Of a stretch of DNA of 64,000 bases, positions 34,312 through 43,437 are shown piece by piece. The translations under genes were made by a program, and so were the position numbers. The stretch spans positions 310,001 through 374,000 of the forward strand of contig NZ_JARHUJ010000006.1 of assembly GCF_029223285.1 (NCBI RefSeq). The letters are read 5' to 3'. Origin of the DNA: Paraflavitalea sp. CAU 1676 (GTDB lineage Bacteria > Bacteroidota > Bacteroidia > Chitinophagales > Chitinophagaceae). The stretch's first letter is position 1; each line of letters starts with the position of its first letter. The notes below the pieces were generated by a model. It ran no database searches. It worked only from the letters and a program-made list of their open reading frames with translations, and was not told the origin of the DNA.

Positions 34312-34863
34312 GCCTCCGGCTTTTTGCTTTATAATGTCCTTTTCTTCTGGGGTAATTTCCATGAGTGCATAATGCTTTAGTCCATTGATCTGCACTTCAT
34401 CGAGAACATCAACTACATTCTGATAATTAGATTCGCTGTGTGGTTTGATCATCAGCGTGAGGTCTTTGCGCGAGCCGGGCTTTGCCTTGTCCATGGCGAC
34501 TTGTTTATCACGAATTATCTGACCGATGCCGTCTTTTACAGCATAGGAGGTTACTCCATAATTACCAGCGGCCATGGCTTCTTCCAATGTACCGTGATAA
34601 TAAAAGATCTTGTTGCCTTCTAATGGTAATACCGTTAAGGCTGCACTAATTGGAACTTTGATGTCAACGTCTACCGGTTTCGTATCATCGGGCATAACGA
34701 GCTTCGTGGCGCGGGGATCGCTCATGGTAGTAGTAAATATGAAAAACGTAATGAGCAGAAAGCCGAGGTCGACCATTGGCGTGAGATCGACACGGGTAGA
34801 CAGTTTTTTGCTTCGGCGTACGCCGGGCTTGTTGCTGGTGGTAGCGGTGTTTATTTCAGCCAT
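34306..34863 (-). CDS. exbD: ExbD/TolR-family energy-transduction protein, orphan copy
   Basis: A 185-residue protein. A short basic N-terminal tail leads to one membrane helix, DLTPMVDLGFLLITFFIFT. The Asp of MVDLGF is the conserved proton-pathway residue of ExbD/TolR. A periplasmic domain (about 60-185) follows. ExbD works with ExbB and TonB to energise outer-membrane receptors. No exbB or tonB gene is adjacent, so this is a separate copy, as often seen in Bacteroidota with several exbD paralogues. The gene is convergent with the methyltransferase and shares 6 bp of coding sequence at the stops. Confidence 0.88.
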   Translation of the reverse strand: MAEINTATTSNKPGVRRSKKLSTRVDLTPMVDLGFLLITFFIFTTTMSDPRATKLVMPDDTKPVDVDIKVPISAALTVLPLEGNKIFYYHGTLEEAMAAGNYGVTSYAVKDGIGQIIRDKQVAMDKAKPGSRKDLTLMIKPHSESNYQNVVDVLDEVQINGLKHYALMEITPEEKDIIKQKAGGL

Positions 34864-34961
34864 ATGTATTGGTTTTGCCTATAGGATGCGCTGCACCGGA
34901 TAATTCCATACACTTTTTACGACTGATTTTGAGAATTGACTCTTTTGATCGGTTACGGGCA

Positions 34962-34987
34962 TAAAAAAGAGCCGCCGAAGCGACTCT
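34962..34987 (-). terminator. UUCG-tetraloop terminator of asnS
   Basis: AGAGTCGC and GCGGCTCT on the minus strand enclose a TTCG tetraloop and are followed by TTTTTT. It lies 48 bp after the asnS stop. Confidence 0.85.
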
Positions 34988-35034
34988 ACTTATAATATTA
35001 TGAATAACCAAGGCCCCTTTTGTGGCGCTTTGGT

Positions 35035-36474
35035 TTAAAACTCGGCACTCTTGGGTGTACGCGGGAAGGCGATCACATCACGGATATTCGTCATGCCGGT
35101 AACAAACAGCACCATGCGTTCGAAACCAAGTCCGAACCCGGCATGCGGTACGGTACCATAGCGACGCGTATCGAGGAACCACCACATTTCTTCTACCGGT
35201 ATGTTCAGTTCTTCCATTCTTTTGGTGAGCAAGTCAAGACGCTCCTCGCGTTGTGAACCGCCCACGATCTCCCCGATGCCGGGCGCCAGGATATCCATGG
35301 CGGCAACGGTTTTGCCATCATCGTTCTGGCGCATGTAGAACGATTTGATGTCTTTGGGGTAGTTGGTTACGATGACTGGTTTCTTGAAATGTTTTTCGAC
35401 CAGGTAGCGCTCGTGCTCGCTCTGCATATCCACCCCCCATTTCACTTCGTACTGGAATTTCTTCTTTTTGTAGGCTGGTGAATTGAGGAGGATGTCGATG
35501 GCTTCGGTATAGGTGATGCGCTCGAAGTTATTGTTGAGTACAAACTCCAGTTTCTCGATGAGACCCAATTCGCTGCGCTTGTCCTGAGGCAACTGCTTTT
35601 CTTCTTCTACCAGGCGTTGGGCCAGGAATTCGAGGTCTTCGCGGTTGTTCTCCATCGCAAAGCGAATGAGGTACTTGATGAATTCCTCGGCCAGGTTCAT
35701 GTTGTCTTCCAGGTCGTAGAAGGCCATTTCGGGTTCTATCATCCAAAACTCGGCCAGGTGGCGGGCGGTATTGGAGTTTTCGGCGCGGAAGGTGGGGCCG
35801 AATGTATAGATCTCGCTGAAGGCTGTAGCTGCCAATTCACCTTCAAGCTGTCCGCTCACGGTGAGGTTGGTAGACCGGCCAAAGAAATCTTCTTTATAGT
35901 TGATGCTGCCGTCGTCGTTCGTGGGCAGTTGTTTAGCGAGGTCGAGGGTGGTTACGCGAAACATTTCGCCGGCACCTTCTGCGTCGCTGGCGGTGATGAT
36001 GGGTGTATGCATGTACACAAATCCTTTCTCGTGGTAGAATTTGTGAACGGCATAGGCGAGGGAGTGGCGTAAACGAAATACGGCGCCAAAGGTATTGGTG
36101 CGGAAACGCAGGTGGGCGATCTCGCGGAGAAATTCGAGGCTATGTTTTTTAGGCTGTAGGGGATATTTTTCAGCATCACTGTCTCCTAACACTTCAACGG
36201 CAGTTGCCTTTACCTCAACCTTTTGGCCCTTACCCTGCGAAGCGATCAACTGACCGACAATTTTCAGAGACGCACTGGTCGTAATACGTTTGAGGGTGGC
36301 TTCATCCAGCAAGCCCAACTCAACCACGATCTGGATATTATTATTGGTAGATCCGTCATTAAGCGCTATAAACTGGTTGTTACGGAAAGTGCGTACCCAA
36401 CCCATTACTATCACTTCCTGGCCCGTTGCTTCGGTGGCCAATAACTCTTTGATCTTTACCCGTTTGTTAAACAT
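35035..36474 (-). CDS. asnS: Asparaginyl-tRNA synthetase
   Basis: A 479-residue class IIb synthetase. The N-terminal OB-fold anticodon-binding domain (about 1-110) shows [18 protein letters not shown]. The catalytic core contains motif 2 [20 protein letters not shown] and motif 3 [12 protein letters not shown]. Length and motifs match AsnRS; the AsnRS-type [17 protein letters not shown] bridge rules out AspRS or LysRS. It charges tRNA-Asn in the cytoplasm. A -7 element (36524-36531) and a small hairpin in the leader precede it, and a UUCG terminator ends it. The divergent ldhA promoter shares the 137-bp intergenic region. Confidence 0.97.
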   Translation of the reverse strand: MFNKRVKIKELLATEATGQEVIVMGWVRTFRNNQFIALNDGSTNNNIQIVVELGLLDEATLKRITTSASLKIVGQLIASQGKGQKVEVKATAVEVLGDSDAEKYPLQPKKHSLEFLREIAHLRFRTNTFGAVFRLRHSLAYAVHKFYHEKGFVYMHTPIITASDAEGAGEMFRVTTLDLAKQLPTNDDGSINYKEDFFGRSTNLTVSGQLEGELAATAFSEIYTFGPTFRAENSNTARHLAEFWMIEPEMAFYDLEDNMNLAEEFIKYLIRFAMENNREDLEFLAQRLVEEEKQLPQDKRSELGLIEKLEFVLNNNFERITYTEAIDILLNSPAYKKKKFQYEVKWGVDMQSEHERYLVEKHFKKPVIVTNYPKDIKSFYMRQNDDGKTVAAMDILAPGIGEIVGGSQREERLDLLTKRMEELNIPVEEMWWFLDTRRYGTVPHAGFGLGFERMVLFVTGMTNIRDVIAFPRTPKSAEF

Positions 36475-36503
36475 GATTTTTTGCTTAATACGATTACCAA
36501 TAG

Positions 36504-36531
36504 TGCCAATTTTTGGCAGTTGGCAAAGATA
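36504..36531 (-). promoter_or_regulatory. asnS promoter -7 element and leader hairpin
   Basis: TATCTTTG (36524-36531, minus) matches the TAnnTTTG element. The -33 position has no good TTG. The perfect hairpin TGCCAA-AAA-TTGGCA (36504-36518) would lie in the 5' leader of asnS. Confidence 0.5.
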
Positions 36532-36535
36532 AGGA

Positions 36536-36567
36536 TTGGGCGGACAATCTTATATCAGATAACTTTG
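36536..36567 (+). promoter_or_regulatory. ldhA promoter
   Basis: TTG (36536-36538), a 21-bp spacer and TAACTTTG (36560-36567) match the Bacteroidota consensus. The start codon lies 44 bp downstream. Confidence 0.65.
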
Positions 36568-36611
36568 GCTATACCTGAATCAGCTTTATCCATCAACCTG
36601 AGGATCAAATC

Positions 36612-37595
36612 ATGAGAATAGCTTTCTTTTCCACCCAATCGTACGACCGGACCTTTTTCAGCCGCTATAATAATGGACACGAATTGGTGTTTTTCGATGC
36701 TCCCCTGAATGAGCAAACGGTGAGTCTGGCCACAGGTTTCGGCGCTGTTTGCGCTTTTGTGAACGATGTGCTCTCGGCCCCGGTGATTGCTCAACTGGCT
36801 GCCCAGGAGGTAAAGCTGATCGCGCTCCGGTGCGCCGGCTATAATAATGTGGACCTGCATGCCGCTTCCCAACATCAGCTTCCGGTAGTGCGGGTACCCG
36901 CCTATTCGCCTTATGCCGTGGCGGAACATGCGGTAGCTATGATCCTGACGCTGAACCGAAAAATACACAAAGCCTACAACCGGGTGCGCGAAGGCAATTT
37001 TTCGTTGGAGAGGTTAACCGGATTCGATCTCCACGGCAAGACAGTGGGGGTTATCGGCACGGGCAAGATCGGGCAGGTTTTTATCGACATCATGTTGGGT
37101 TTTGGCTGCCGGGTGCTGGCTTTTGATGTGGTCGCCAACCGCGACCTGGAAGCAAAAGGCGTTGAATACCGCCCCCTGGTAACGCTGTTGCCCGACTGTG
37201 ATATTATTTCCCTGCACTGCCCCATGAATGAACAGACAAAGCAGATCATAGGTGCCCAAACCCTTGGCATGATGAAAAAAGGCGTTATGCTGATCAACAC
37301 CAGCCGCGGCGGTCTGGTGGACACCCGGGCTGCCATCGATGCCTTGAAAAGCGGCCAACTGGGCTATTTGGGCATCGATGTGTATGAGCAGGAAGAAAAG
37401 CTGTTCTTCCACAACCTCTCGGAAGTGATCATTGAGGACGAGGTGATCATGCGGCTGATGAGTTTCCCCAATGTACTGGTGACTGCCCACCAGGGCTTTT
37501 TCACCGAAGAGGCGTTGACTCAGATCGCCCAAACTACCTTGCAGAGTATCAATGACTTCGAAGCGGGTAAACCTTTAGCGTTTAAAATTGGTTAA
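36612..37595 (+). CDS. ldhA: D-lactate dehydrogenase (2-hydroxyacid dehydrogenase family)
   Basis: A 327-residue enzyme. The N-terminal catalytic domain contains LRCAGYNNVDLHAA and PAYSPYAVAEHAVA. The NAD domain has GKTVGVIGTGKIGQVF (Rossmann GxGxxG, about 144-159). Active-site residues are Arg in NTSRGGLVD, Glu in GIDVYEQEE and His in TAHQGFF, so the Arg-Glu-His triad is complete. The YEQEEKLFFHN segment is characteristic of fermentative D-lactate dehydrogenases rather than glyoxylate or phosphoglycerate dehydrogenases. It reduces pyruvate to D-lactate with NADH in the cytoplasm. The promoter at 36536-36567 fits the start. Confidence 0.92.
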   Translation: MRIAFFSTQSYDRTFFSRYNNGHELVFFDAPLNEQTVSLATGFGAVCAFVNDVLSAPVIAQLAAQEVKLIALRCAGYNNVDLHAASQHQLPVVRVPAYSPYAVAEHAVAMILTLNRKIHKAYNRVREGNFSLERLTGFDLHGKTVGVIGTGKIGQVFIDIMLGFGCRVLAFDVVANRDLEAKGVEYRPLVTLLPDCDIISLHCPMNEQTKQIIGAQTLGMMKKGVMLINTSRGGLVDTRAAIDALKSGQLGYLGIDVYEQEEKLFFHNLSEVIIEDEVIMRLMSFPNVLVTAHQGFFTEEALTQIAQTTLQSINDFEAGKPLAFKIG

Positions 37596-37706
37596 TTGTA
37601 GGCAGCCAGGGGGCTTTTTTACTCAATTCGTAAAGACCCTCACCTGCAATTCGGTAATTTCGCGGCCTTGTGCGCTCCGGCTTGGAGTGCCAGGTTATTA
37701 TTTATC

Positions 37707-39827
37707 ATGAGGGATACGATTCAAATTGCATTGGTAGGCAACCCCAACAGCGGCAAAAGTTCGCTGTTCAATGCCCTGACGGGGATGAACCAGAAAGTGG
37801 GCAACTTTCCCGGGGTGACCGTAGATAAGAAATCGGGCAAAACAGCCCTTTCCGACGCTATGACTGCCACCATTATCGACCTGCCGGGTACTTATAGTTT
37901 GTATCCGCGCCGGGAGGATGAATGGGTAGCTTACCGGGTACTCATGAACCAGGATAAGGAGGTGCAACCCGAAATGGTGTTGCTGATCGCCGATGCCAGC
38001 AACCTGAAGCGTAACCTGCTTTTTGCCTCGCAGATCATCGACCTCAAAATACCTGTGGTGATCGGGTTAACCATGATGGACCTGGCCAAACAAAAAGACA
38101 TCAAGATCGATGTGGCCGAACTGGAGCGTGAACTGGGCGTACCCATCATTCCCATCAACCCCCGCAAGAATAAAGGTATTCCCCAGCTTAAAAAAGCGCT
38201 CGAGCAAACGGCCCAACACCTGTACAAGGCACCGGTCCGCGATTTTATCAATAATGAGGCGTTGGCCCCCGCTGCCGTGAAGGAGGTTAAAGAGGTGGTG
38301 GCCGACCTGAGTGATTACGAAGCGATCCATTATCTCATCAACCATGAATCTTTTGCGCTCGACAGCGGGATGCAGGAAAAGATCGAATCGATCGAGGTTT
38401 CGAACAAATTCAACCATACCAAAACGCAGGCTGAAGAAATCCTGCAGCGGTATCAGCGCATAGGGGCCATCCTAAAACAATCTGTTTCGGAACCCACGGC
38501 GCTTCAAAAGACGTTGTTTACCGAGAAACTGGATGATATTTTATTGCACCGCCGCTGGGGATATCTGATCCTGATATCGGTGCTGTTCCTGCTGTTCCAG
38601 AGCGTTTTCTGGCTGGCCGAGTACCCGATGACCTTTATCGAGTGGTCGTTTGCCGAGATCAGCGGCTTCTTCAGCCGCGTGTTGCCGGAGGGCTGGTGGA
38701 GCGACCTCTTCATCAATGGCCTCATTGCCGGCATTGGGGGTATCGTTGTGTTCATACCCCAGATCATGATCCTTTTTGGCCTGATCACTATTTTGGAAGA
38801 CACCGGATATATGGCCCGGATCAGCTTTCTTACCGACAAACTCATGCGCAAGGTGGGCCTTAACGGTAAAAGCGTGATGCCGATGATCAGTGGTTTTGCC
38901 TGTGCGGTGCCAGCCATTATGAGCGCCCGGAACATCGAAAACAAAAAAGAGCGGCTACTAACCATTTTTGTTACTCCTTTAATGAGTTGCAGTGCCCGAC
39001 TACCTGTGTATACGATCCTGATCGGCCTGGTGATTCCCAAACAAACCTTATTGGGTTTTATCGGCTTACAAGGCCTGGTGATGATGGGCTTATACCTGCT
39101 GGGACTGGTGATGGCGCTGGTAACGGCTTATATCGCCAAATGGTTTATTAAGATCAAAGAGAAAAGCTATTTTATCCTGGAATTGCCGATCTACCGTGCG
39201 CCGCGCTGGAAGAACGTCGTGGTGACCATGGTGAGCAAGGCGAAAATCTTCGTGGTGGATGCGGGTAAAGTGATCATCGTGATAAGCCTTATTTTATGGG
39301 CATTGAGCTCTTACGGACCCAAGGATCGTATGGCTGCTGTACATACTAAATATGAGCAACTGGCGCAGCAACAACCGGAAAAGGCCGATGAGCTGGAGCG
39401 CGAGAAAGGCACCGAACTGCTCGAAAACTCCTATGCCGGTATTCTGGGCAAAAGCATCGAACCGGCTATTAAGCCGCTGGGCTACGACTGGAAGATCGGG
39501 ATTGCGCTGATCACTTCTTTTGCGGCGCGGGAAGTATTTGTGGGCACCATGGCTACCTTATATAGTGTTGAAGGGGGAGCCGATGCCGATGAATCGACGC
39601 TTACTGAAAAGCTTCATGCTGCCACCCGTTCTGATGGCAGTAAGGTATATACTTTGGCTACGGGCCTTTCGCTGATGATATTTTATGTTTTTGCCATGCA
39701 ATGTATGAGTACGCTGGCAATCGTAAAACGCGAAACGCAGAGCTGGAAATGGCCCATTCTACAGCTGGTGTACATGACGGGCCTGGCCTATGTTATGAGT
39801 TTGCTCGCTTTTCATCTCTTCAATTAG
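37707..39827 (+). CDS. feoB: Ferrous iron transport protein B
   Basis: The product has 706 residues from the ATG at 37707, where the FeoB N-terminus MRDTIQIALVGNPN begins; the frame upstream to 37668 is unrelated sequence. The G domain has G1 GNPNSGKSS (11-19), G2 GVTVDKKSG and G3 DLPGTYSL. G4 reads TMMD (122-125), where FeoB normally has N-x-x-D. Helical GDI-like domain and polytopic membrane part follow, with FACAVPAIMSAR and TPLMSCSARLPVY gate motifs, ending in a short hydrophobic tail. It imports Fe2+ across the inner membrane. No feoA gene is adjacent, and no FeoA domain is fused to the N-terminus. Confidence 0.95.
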   Translation: MRDTIQIALVGNPNSGKSSLFNALTGMNQKVGNFPGVTVDKKSGKTALSDAMTATIIDLPGTYSLYPRREDEWVAYRVLMNQDKEVQPEMVLLIADASNLKRNLLFASQIIDLKIPVVIGLTMMDLAKQKDIKIDVAELERELGVPIIPINPRKNKGIPQLKKALEQTAQHLYKAPVRDFINNEALAPAAVKEVKEVVADLSDYEAIHYLINHESFALDSGMQEKIESIEVSNKFNHTKTQAEEILQRYQRIGAILKQSVSEPTALQKTLFTEKLDDILLHRRWGYLILISVLFLLFQSVFWLAEYPMTFIEWSFAEISGFFSRVLPEGWWSDLFINGLIAGIGGIVVFIPQIMILFGLITILEDTGYMARISFLTDKLMRKVGLNGKSVMPMISGFACAVPAIMSARNIENKKERLLTIFVTPLMSCSARLPVYTILIGLVIPKQTLLGFIGLQGLVMMGLYLLGLVMALVTAYIAKWFIKIKEKSYFILELPIYRAPRWKNVVVTMVSKAKIFVVDAGKVIIVISLILWALSSYGPKDRMAAVHTKYEQLAQQQPEKADELEREKGTELLENSYAGILGKSIEPAIKPLGYDWKIGIALITSFAAREVFVGTMATLYSVEGGADADESTLTEKLHAATRSDGSKVYTLATGLSLMIFYVFAMQCMSTLAIVKRETQSWKWPILQLVYMTGLAYVMSLLAFHLFN

Positions 39828-39954
39828 AGCGTTCTATACATTACGGATTGACTTAAGGGGTTTGCGTTATGTCAATAACCCCTAATGGCTTGTTGTTCCA
39901 TACAACATTCATTTGGCGCCTGCCGTTAATATGGCTACCCTAAATCCCGTCCTT

Positions 39955-40563
39955 ATGAAAAAGATAGTTTGTATCTTTTTTGCATGTGTGTGCGCTTTTG
40001 TTTCTCCTGCACAAACTCCGGCCGCCTGGTTTCATTATGCGGAGGAGTTCCATTTCGTTAAAGAAGTACCTGCAACTTCCATGCAGGGCAAGAATTTCCG
40101 GTATGAGATCGCGGTAAAATCAAACCCCTCCGATTCGCTTTCCAAAGTGCGGATCCATGGCATTGGTGTGGGCAGTAGCGGCGAGCCATTGACTGGAAAT
40201 GAGTTTACCATTGAGACGCGTGAAGAACAGGATTGGACGGTCTATACCGTGGTGGGCACGGTACGTGCCGATGCTCAGCAATTATGGTTCTATGCTTCGG
40301 TAAATGGTAATGGCAATTTTTACTTCGACGACATCAGTTTTTACCTGGAAGAGTCGCCCGGCAAATGGAAGCAGCTCACTTTATTCAATCCTTCGTTTGA
40401 GGAAAAGCAGGCAGATATTTTTGCCGGATACCAAGTGAACAAGCGAAGATCGGCTACGGTGCAAACGATGCTGAGCGCAGAAGTGGTGAAAACCGGTCAT
40501 CATTCTTTGCTGGTGAAAACCCGCGGCGCTGCCCCTGCTATGGCCACTGCGCTTAGTGAATAA
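39955..40563 (+). CDS. Secreted protein with a carbohydrate-binding-module-like fold, function unknown
   Basis: The product has 202 residues from the ATG at 39955, where a signal peptide (MKKIVCIFFACVCAFVSPAQ) begins; the 14-residue upstream extension has no signal features. The mature part is beta-rich. Its two long strand groups (GKNFRYEIAVKSNP, NGNGNFYFDDISFYLEE) resemble the jelly-roll CBM4/9-like modules in which FYFDDI is a recurrent element, but no catalytic domain accompanies it. NPSFEEKQ in the second half recalls the start of another such module. Substrate binding is inferred. A terminator follows at 40613-40645. Confidence 0.7.
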   Translation: MKKIVCIFFACVCAFVSPAQTPAAWFHYAEEFHFVKEVPATSMQGKNFRYEIAVKSNPSDSLSKVRIHGIGVGSSGEPLTGNEFTIETREEQDWTVYTVVGTVRADAQQLWFYASVNGNGNFYFDDISFYLEESPGKWKQLTLFNPSFEEKQADIFAGYQVNKRRSATVQTMLSAEVVKTGHHSLLVKTRGAAPAMATALSE

Positions 40564-40612
40564 ATTATCATCAACGAGACTTTATTGATATTCCAAACCC
40601 AACAATCAACAT

Positions 40613-40645
40613 GAAAGGAGCCCACCTGGAGCTCCTTTCTCTTTT
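40613..40645 (+). terminator. Terminator of the secreted CBM-like protein gene
   Basis: GAAAGGAGC (40613-40621) pairs with GCTCCTTTC (40631-40639), followed by TCTTTTCT. It starts 50 bp after the stop. Confidence 0.7.
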
Positions 40646-40799
40646 CTACCCATTCAAACTTTGATGAAAAACAAACCAACCGCGTCCATAATATTTTGAA
40701 AATGCCTGGCAAGTGGTGCGTGTTTCAACACCGCTTAAGGCAGGCTTTGGCCGGAACTGCAAGTCAGATGCCGGTTTCAGCGGCCCCCTGGCCGAAGGA

Positions 40800-41945
40800 T
40801 TAACTAGCGGCCTGCTCGATCCTCCGGCGTAGATCGGGATACATCCTGCGCATCAGGTTATTGAGGACTTCTTCTTTCGACGGACCGAAATTGCTGTTCC
40901 GATTGCGCACCAGTAACCAGTCATTGTCGTCGAGGGCGCGTGAATCGCCGGTGTAAGTTGCATAACTATCGTCCCAGCTAAGGTTTTGGGTCAACAGCCC
41001 CTGGTCTACATTCTTGTTGTTGACGATATCGCTTACCCGGTAATCGAGGGCGCCATTGACGGTAAAGGTGCGGCGAGTTACATGCAGGGTGGCATTCACG
41101 GTTTTATACACCGGCTTACCGGCTGAGTCCTTACCGATCTCGATGCTGCGCGATACGTTACGACTAAATTTATAGGGTAGGGATCCGTTGGCATCAATAT
41201 TCCTCCACCTTACATCCACCACCCAATCGGCTTCGATGTTTTCACGGTCGGCATCGCGGTCGGTATAAAAACGGGCGGGTACGATATTGGCATTCCGTCC
41301 GCCCAGTTCACGCACCAGTGATTCCTGGTAATCTTCGGGACGGTAGCGGAAGCCGGTATTGCCCCAGGTATTGAAAAAGAGGTTATCGTTCTCAATGCGG
41401 TTCACGACTACATTCACCACGCTTTGTTCGTATGAGCGGGCCATCAACTCTTTGGCATCCTTGTATCCATTTACATACCTGTTGGTTTTGCCGAAGGCTT
41501 CATTGGCCTGTAAACTCTGTTCGCGCGTATTACCGGCAAGCAGGTTATTCCCTTTTTCATAATAATAGGCGGCAGCGTCTTCGCGCACGTCCTGCATTTG
41601 TTGCAGATAGCTGCGGGGTTGAACAAAGTTCAACAATACCGGGGCCGATTGGGCGCTGGTATACATCTGTTGCAAGGCATCGTACTCGCGCAGTATCTTA
41701 TCCCAACGGTTTTCGTCGGTTCCGGTGCGATATACTGCCGCGGCCTGTTCGTGCCTTTCAACGGAAAGGGCATACAGACTTTTCACGTCCTGCTGAGCCT
41801 TGGTATTATCGGGATGCTTGATCAATTCGTTCACGGCTGCAAACAATGGTTTGTCTTCTGTAAAGGAAGCGTGGAATTTCAACGTACTGCGGCAAGCTGT
41901 AAACAGCACTGCGGCAACGGATATAGCGGTTATCAGGCGTATCAT
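40800..41945 (-). CDS. Lipoprotein of unknown function
   Basis: The product has 381 residues from the ATG at 41945, where the lipoprotein signal MIRLITAISVAAVLFTAC (lipidated C18) begins; the longer frame (41987) lacks a signal at its start. The N-terminal half is helical, with repeat-like segments (VNELIKHPDNTKAQQDVKSL, AAAYYYEKGNNLLAG, KDAKELMARSYEQSVVNVVV) suggestive of TPR or Sel1-like helices. The C-terminal half is beta-rich, with VVDVRWRNID and RTFTVNGALDYRVSD strands. The family is not recognised. The gene is flanked by a terminator (40613-40645) and the divergent NTF2-like gene. Confidence 0.72.
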   Translation of the reverse strand: MIRLITAISVAAVLFTACRSTLKFHASFTEDKPLFAAVNELIKHPDNTKAQQDVKSLYALSVERHEQAAAVYRTGTDENRWDKILREYDALQQMYTSAQSAPVLLNFVQPRSYLQQMQDVREDAAAYYYEKGNNLLAGNTREQSLQANEAFGKTNRYVNGYKDAKELMARSYEQSVVNVVVNRIENDNLFFNTWGNTGFRYRPEDYQESLVRELGGRNANIVPARFYTDRDADRENIEADWVVDVRWRNIDANGSLPYKFSRNVSRSIEIGKDSAGKPVYKTVNATLHVTRRTFTVNGALDYRVSDIVNNKNVDQGLLTQNLSWDDSYATYTGDSRALDDNDWLLVRNRNSNFGPSKEEVLNNLMRRMYPDLRRRIEQAAS

Positions 41946-42185
41946 AATTTGGTTCTCCTTCCCTACTATGACCGGAAACGGGCTCAAAAGATTGTTAGGG
42001 GTTTCTTAAAAGCAAAAGATGTTGTTGAGGTGATTGAAACTCAGCAGATTATTAATTCCCGGGAGCAGGGCAGGTTTTTAAGGTGAGAGGCTCCGGGTAA
42101 AAAAATGCCGGGTTAGGCGGTGGTTTTGACCATTGGTAGAATTGGGCGGTGTGGGATTCGGCGAATGGAGTAGTTTGGTAGTAAT

Positions 42186-42740
42186 ATGAAACCGATTATG
42201 AAAAAGATCGCCTTTGTTTGCCTGTTGGCTTTTGCGGGCTCCTCTTCTTTTGCGAACCATACCGTTGCTGCTGCCGATAGTATCCCCGCCAATGATAAAG
42301 ATGTGCAATCGATCGACGCCATCCTGGGTGCTTTGTATGATGTGATCTCCGGGCCTGCGGGTCAAAAGCGCAACTGGGATCGGATGCGTACTTTATTTCT
42401 GCCCGAAGGAAGGCTGGTAGCTACGGGTGTGAGGGCAGATGGCAGCATTGGAAAAAGGATAATGAGTGTGGAGGATTATATCAACTCTTCGGGGCCTGTG
42501 CTGGAAAAGAATGGTTTCTTTGAGCAAGAGATCGGTCGTAAAACAGATCAGTTTGGCGGTGTTGCCCAGGTTTTCAGCACCTATGAGTCGAGAAAAACCT
42601 TGGCGGATGAAAAGCCGTTCATGCGGGGCATCAACAGCATTCAATTGTGGTTTGACGGCAAGCGCTGGTGGGTGCTGTCTGTTTTCTGGCAATCTGAAAC
42701 TCCTCAACTACCCATACCGGCTCAGTATCTGAAACAGTAA
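42186..42740 (+). CDS. Secreted NTF2-like (SnoaL-type) protein
   Basis: A 184-residue protein with a signal peptide (MKKIAFVCLLAFAGSSSFA, beginning at the fifth codon; the exact start, 42186 or 42198, is ambiguous). The mature domain has the NTF2-like cone fold layout: VQSIDAILGALYDVISGPAG helix, DRMRTLFLPEGRLVA, then strands around AQVFSTYESRK and the final WFDGKRWWVLSVFWQSE. Proteins of this fold range from isomerases to ligand-binding or stress proteins, and no catalytic residues stand out. It ends 21 bp before the convergent HAD gene with no visible terminator. Confidence 0.75.
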   Translation: MKPIMKKIAFVCLLAFAGSSSFANHTVAAADSIPANDKDVQSIDAILGALYDVISGPAGQKRNWDRMRTLFLPEGRLVATGVRADGSIGKRIMSVEDYINSSGPVLEKNGFFEQEIGRKTDQFGGVAQVFSTYESRKTLADEKPFMRGINSIQLWFDGKRWWVLSVFWQSETPQLPIPAQYLKQ

Positions 42741-42761
42741 TTCTTGCAGGGTGAGTTATCC

Positions 42762-43379
42762 TCAACCCAGCTTTACTCCTAACATTTTAAGTTCGGCTTT
42801 AAACTGTTCCGGCGACCTGAAGTGGATGACGTTCATGCCAAGGTCTTTGGCGGGATGCAGGTTGCGCAGGTTATCGTCGATATAGATTGCTTTTGAGGGC
42901 TCGATTTCAAAACGGCTCAGCAACGTTTCATAGATGGGCAGGTAGGGCTTGCGTGTTTTTTCATCGCCCGAGACTACGATGCCTTCAAACCAGTGCAGGA
43001 ATTCGTAGCGACTGAGTGCTACGGGAAAGGTTTCGGCACTCCAATTGGTCAATGCATACAGCCGGTAACCGGTATGGTTCTTCAGGTAGTGGAGCACATC
43101 TACGGTTCCCTGGATGGCGCCACCCAGCATTTCTTCCCAACGGCCATAGTATGCCCGGATATTCGCTTCATGCTCCGGATGTTGTTTTACGAGCAGCTCG
43201 GTTCCTTCGGCGAGTGAGCGGCCAGCATCCTGTTCTTCGTTCCAGTCGCTGGTGGTGATGTTTTGGAAGAACCAACGCATATCTTCTTCCTTATCGAAGA
43301 GGGTCTTGTAAACGTATTCCGGATTCCAGTCTATCAATACTCCGCCGAGATCAAATACGATCGTGTTAATGCTGCTCAT
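42762..43379 (-). CDS. HAD-superfamily IA phosphatase
   Basis: The product has 205 residues from the ATG at 43379, four codons inside the longest frame, where the family N-terminus MSSINTIVFDLGGVLIDW begins. Motif I is FDLGGV (nucleophile Asp), motif II ALTNWS, motif III contains the Lys of RKPYLPIY and motif IV is AIYIDDNLRN. A helical cap (about 15-90) marks subfamily IA variant 3. Related enzymes act on small sugar or nucleotide phosphates. The substrate is unknown. No neighbour indicates a pathway. Confidence 0.88.
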   Translation of the reverse strand: MSSINTIVFDLGGVLIDWNPEYVYKTLFDKEEDMRWFFQNITTSDWNEEQDAGRSLAEGTELLVKQHPEHEANIRAYYGRWEEMLGGAIQGTVDVLHYLKNHTGYRLYALTNWSAETFPVALSRYEFLHWFEGIVVSGDEKTRKPYLPIYETLLSRFEIEPSKAIYIDDNLRNLHPAKDLGMNVIHFRSPEQFKAELKMLGVKLG

Positions 43380-43437
43380 AGTTGCCATCATTGAGCAGCG
43401 AATTTAATTGATTCAATGCAATGGCCGGACAAGGGCA

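Noticed and set aside
39856-39883. AGGGGTT/AACCCCT hairpin after feoB
   Set aside because: A 7-bp stem with a 14-nt loop and no T-tract is too weak to call a terminator.
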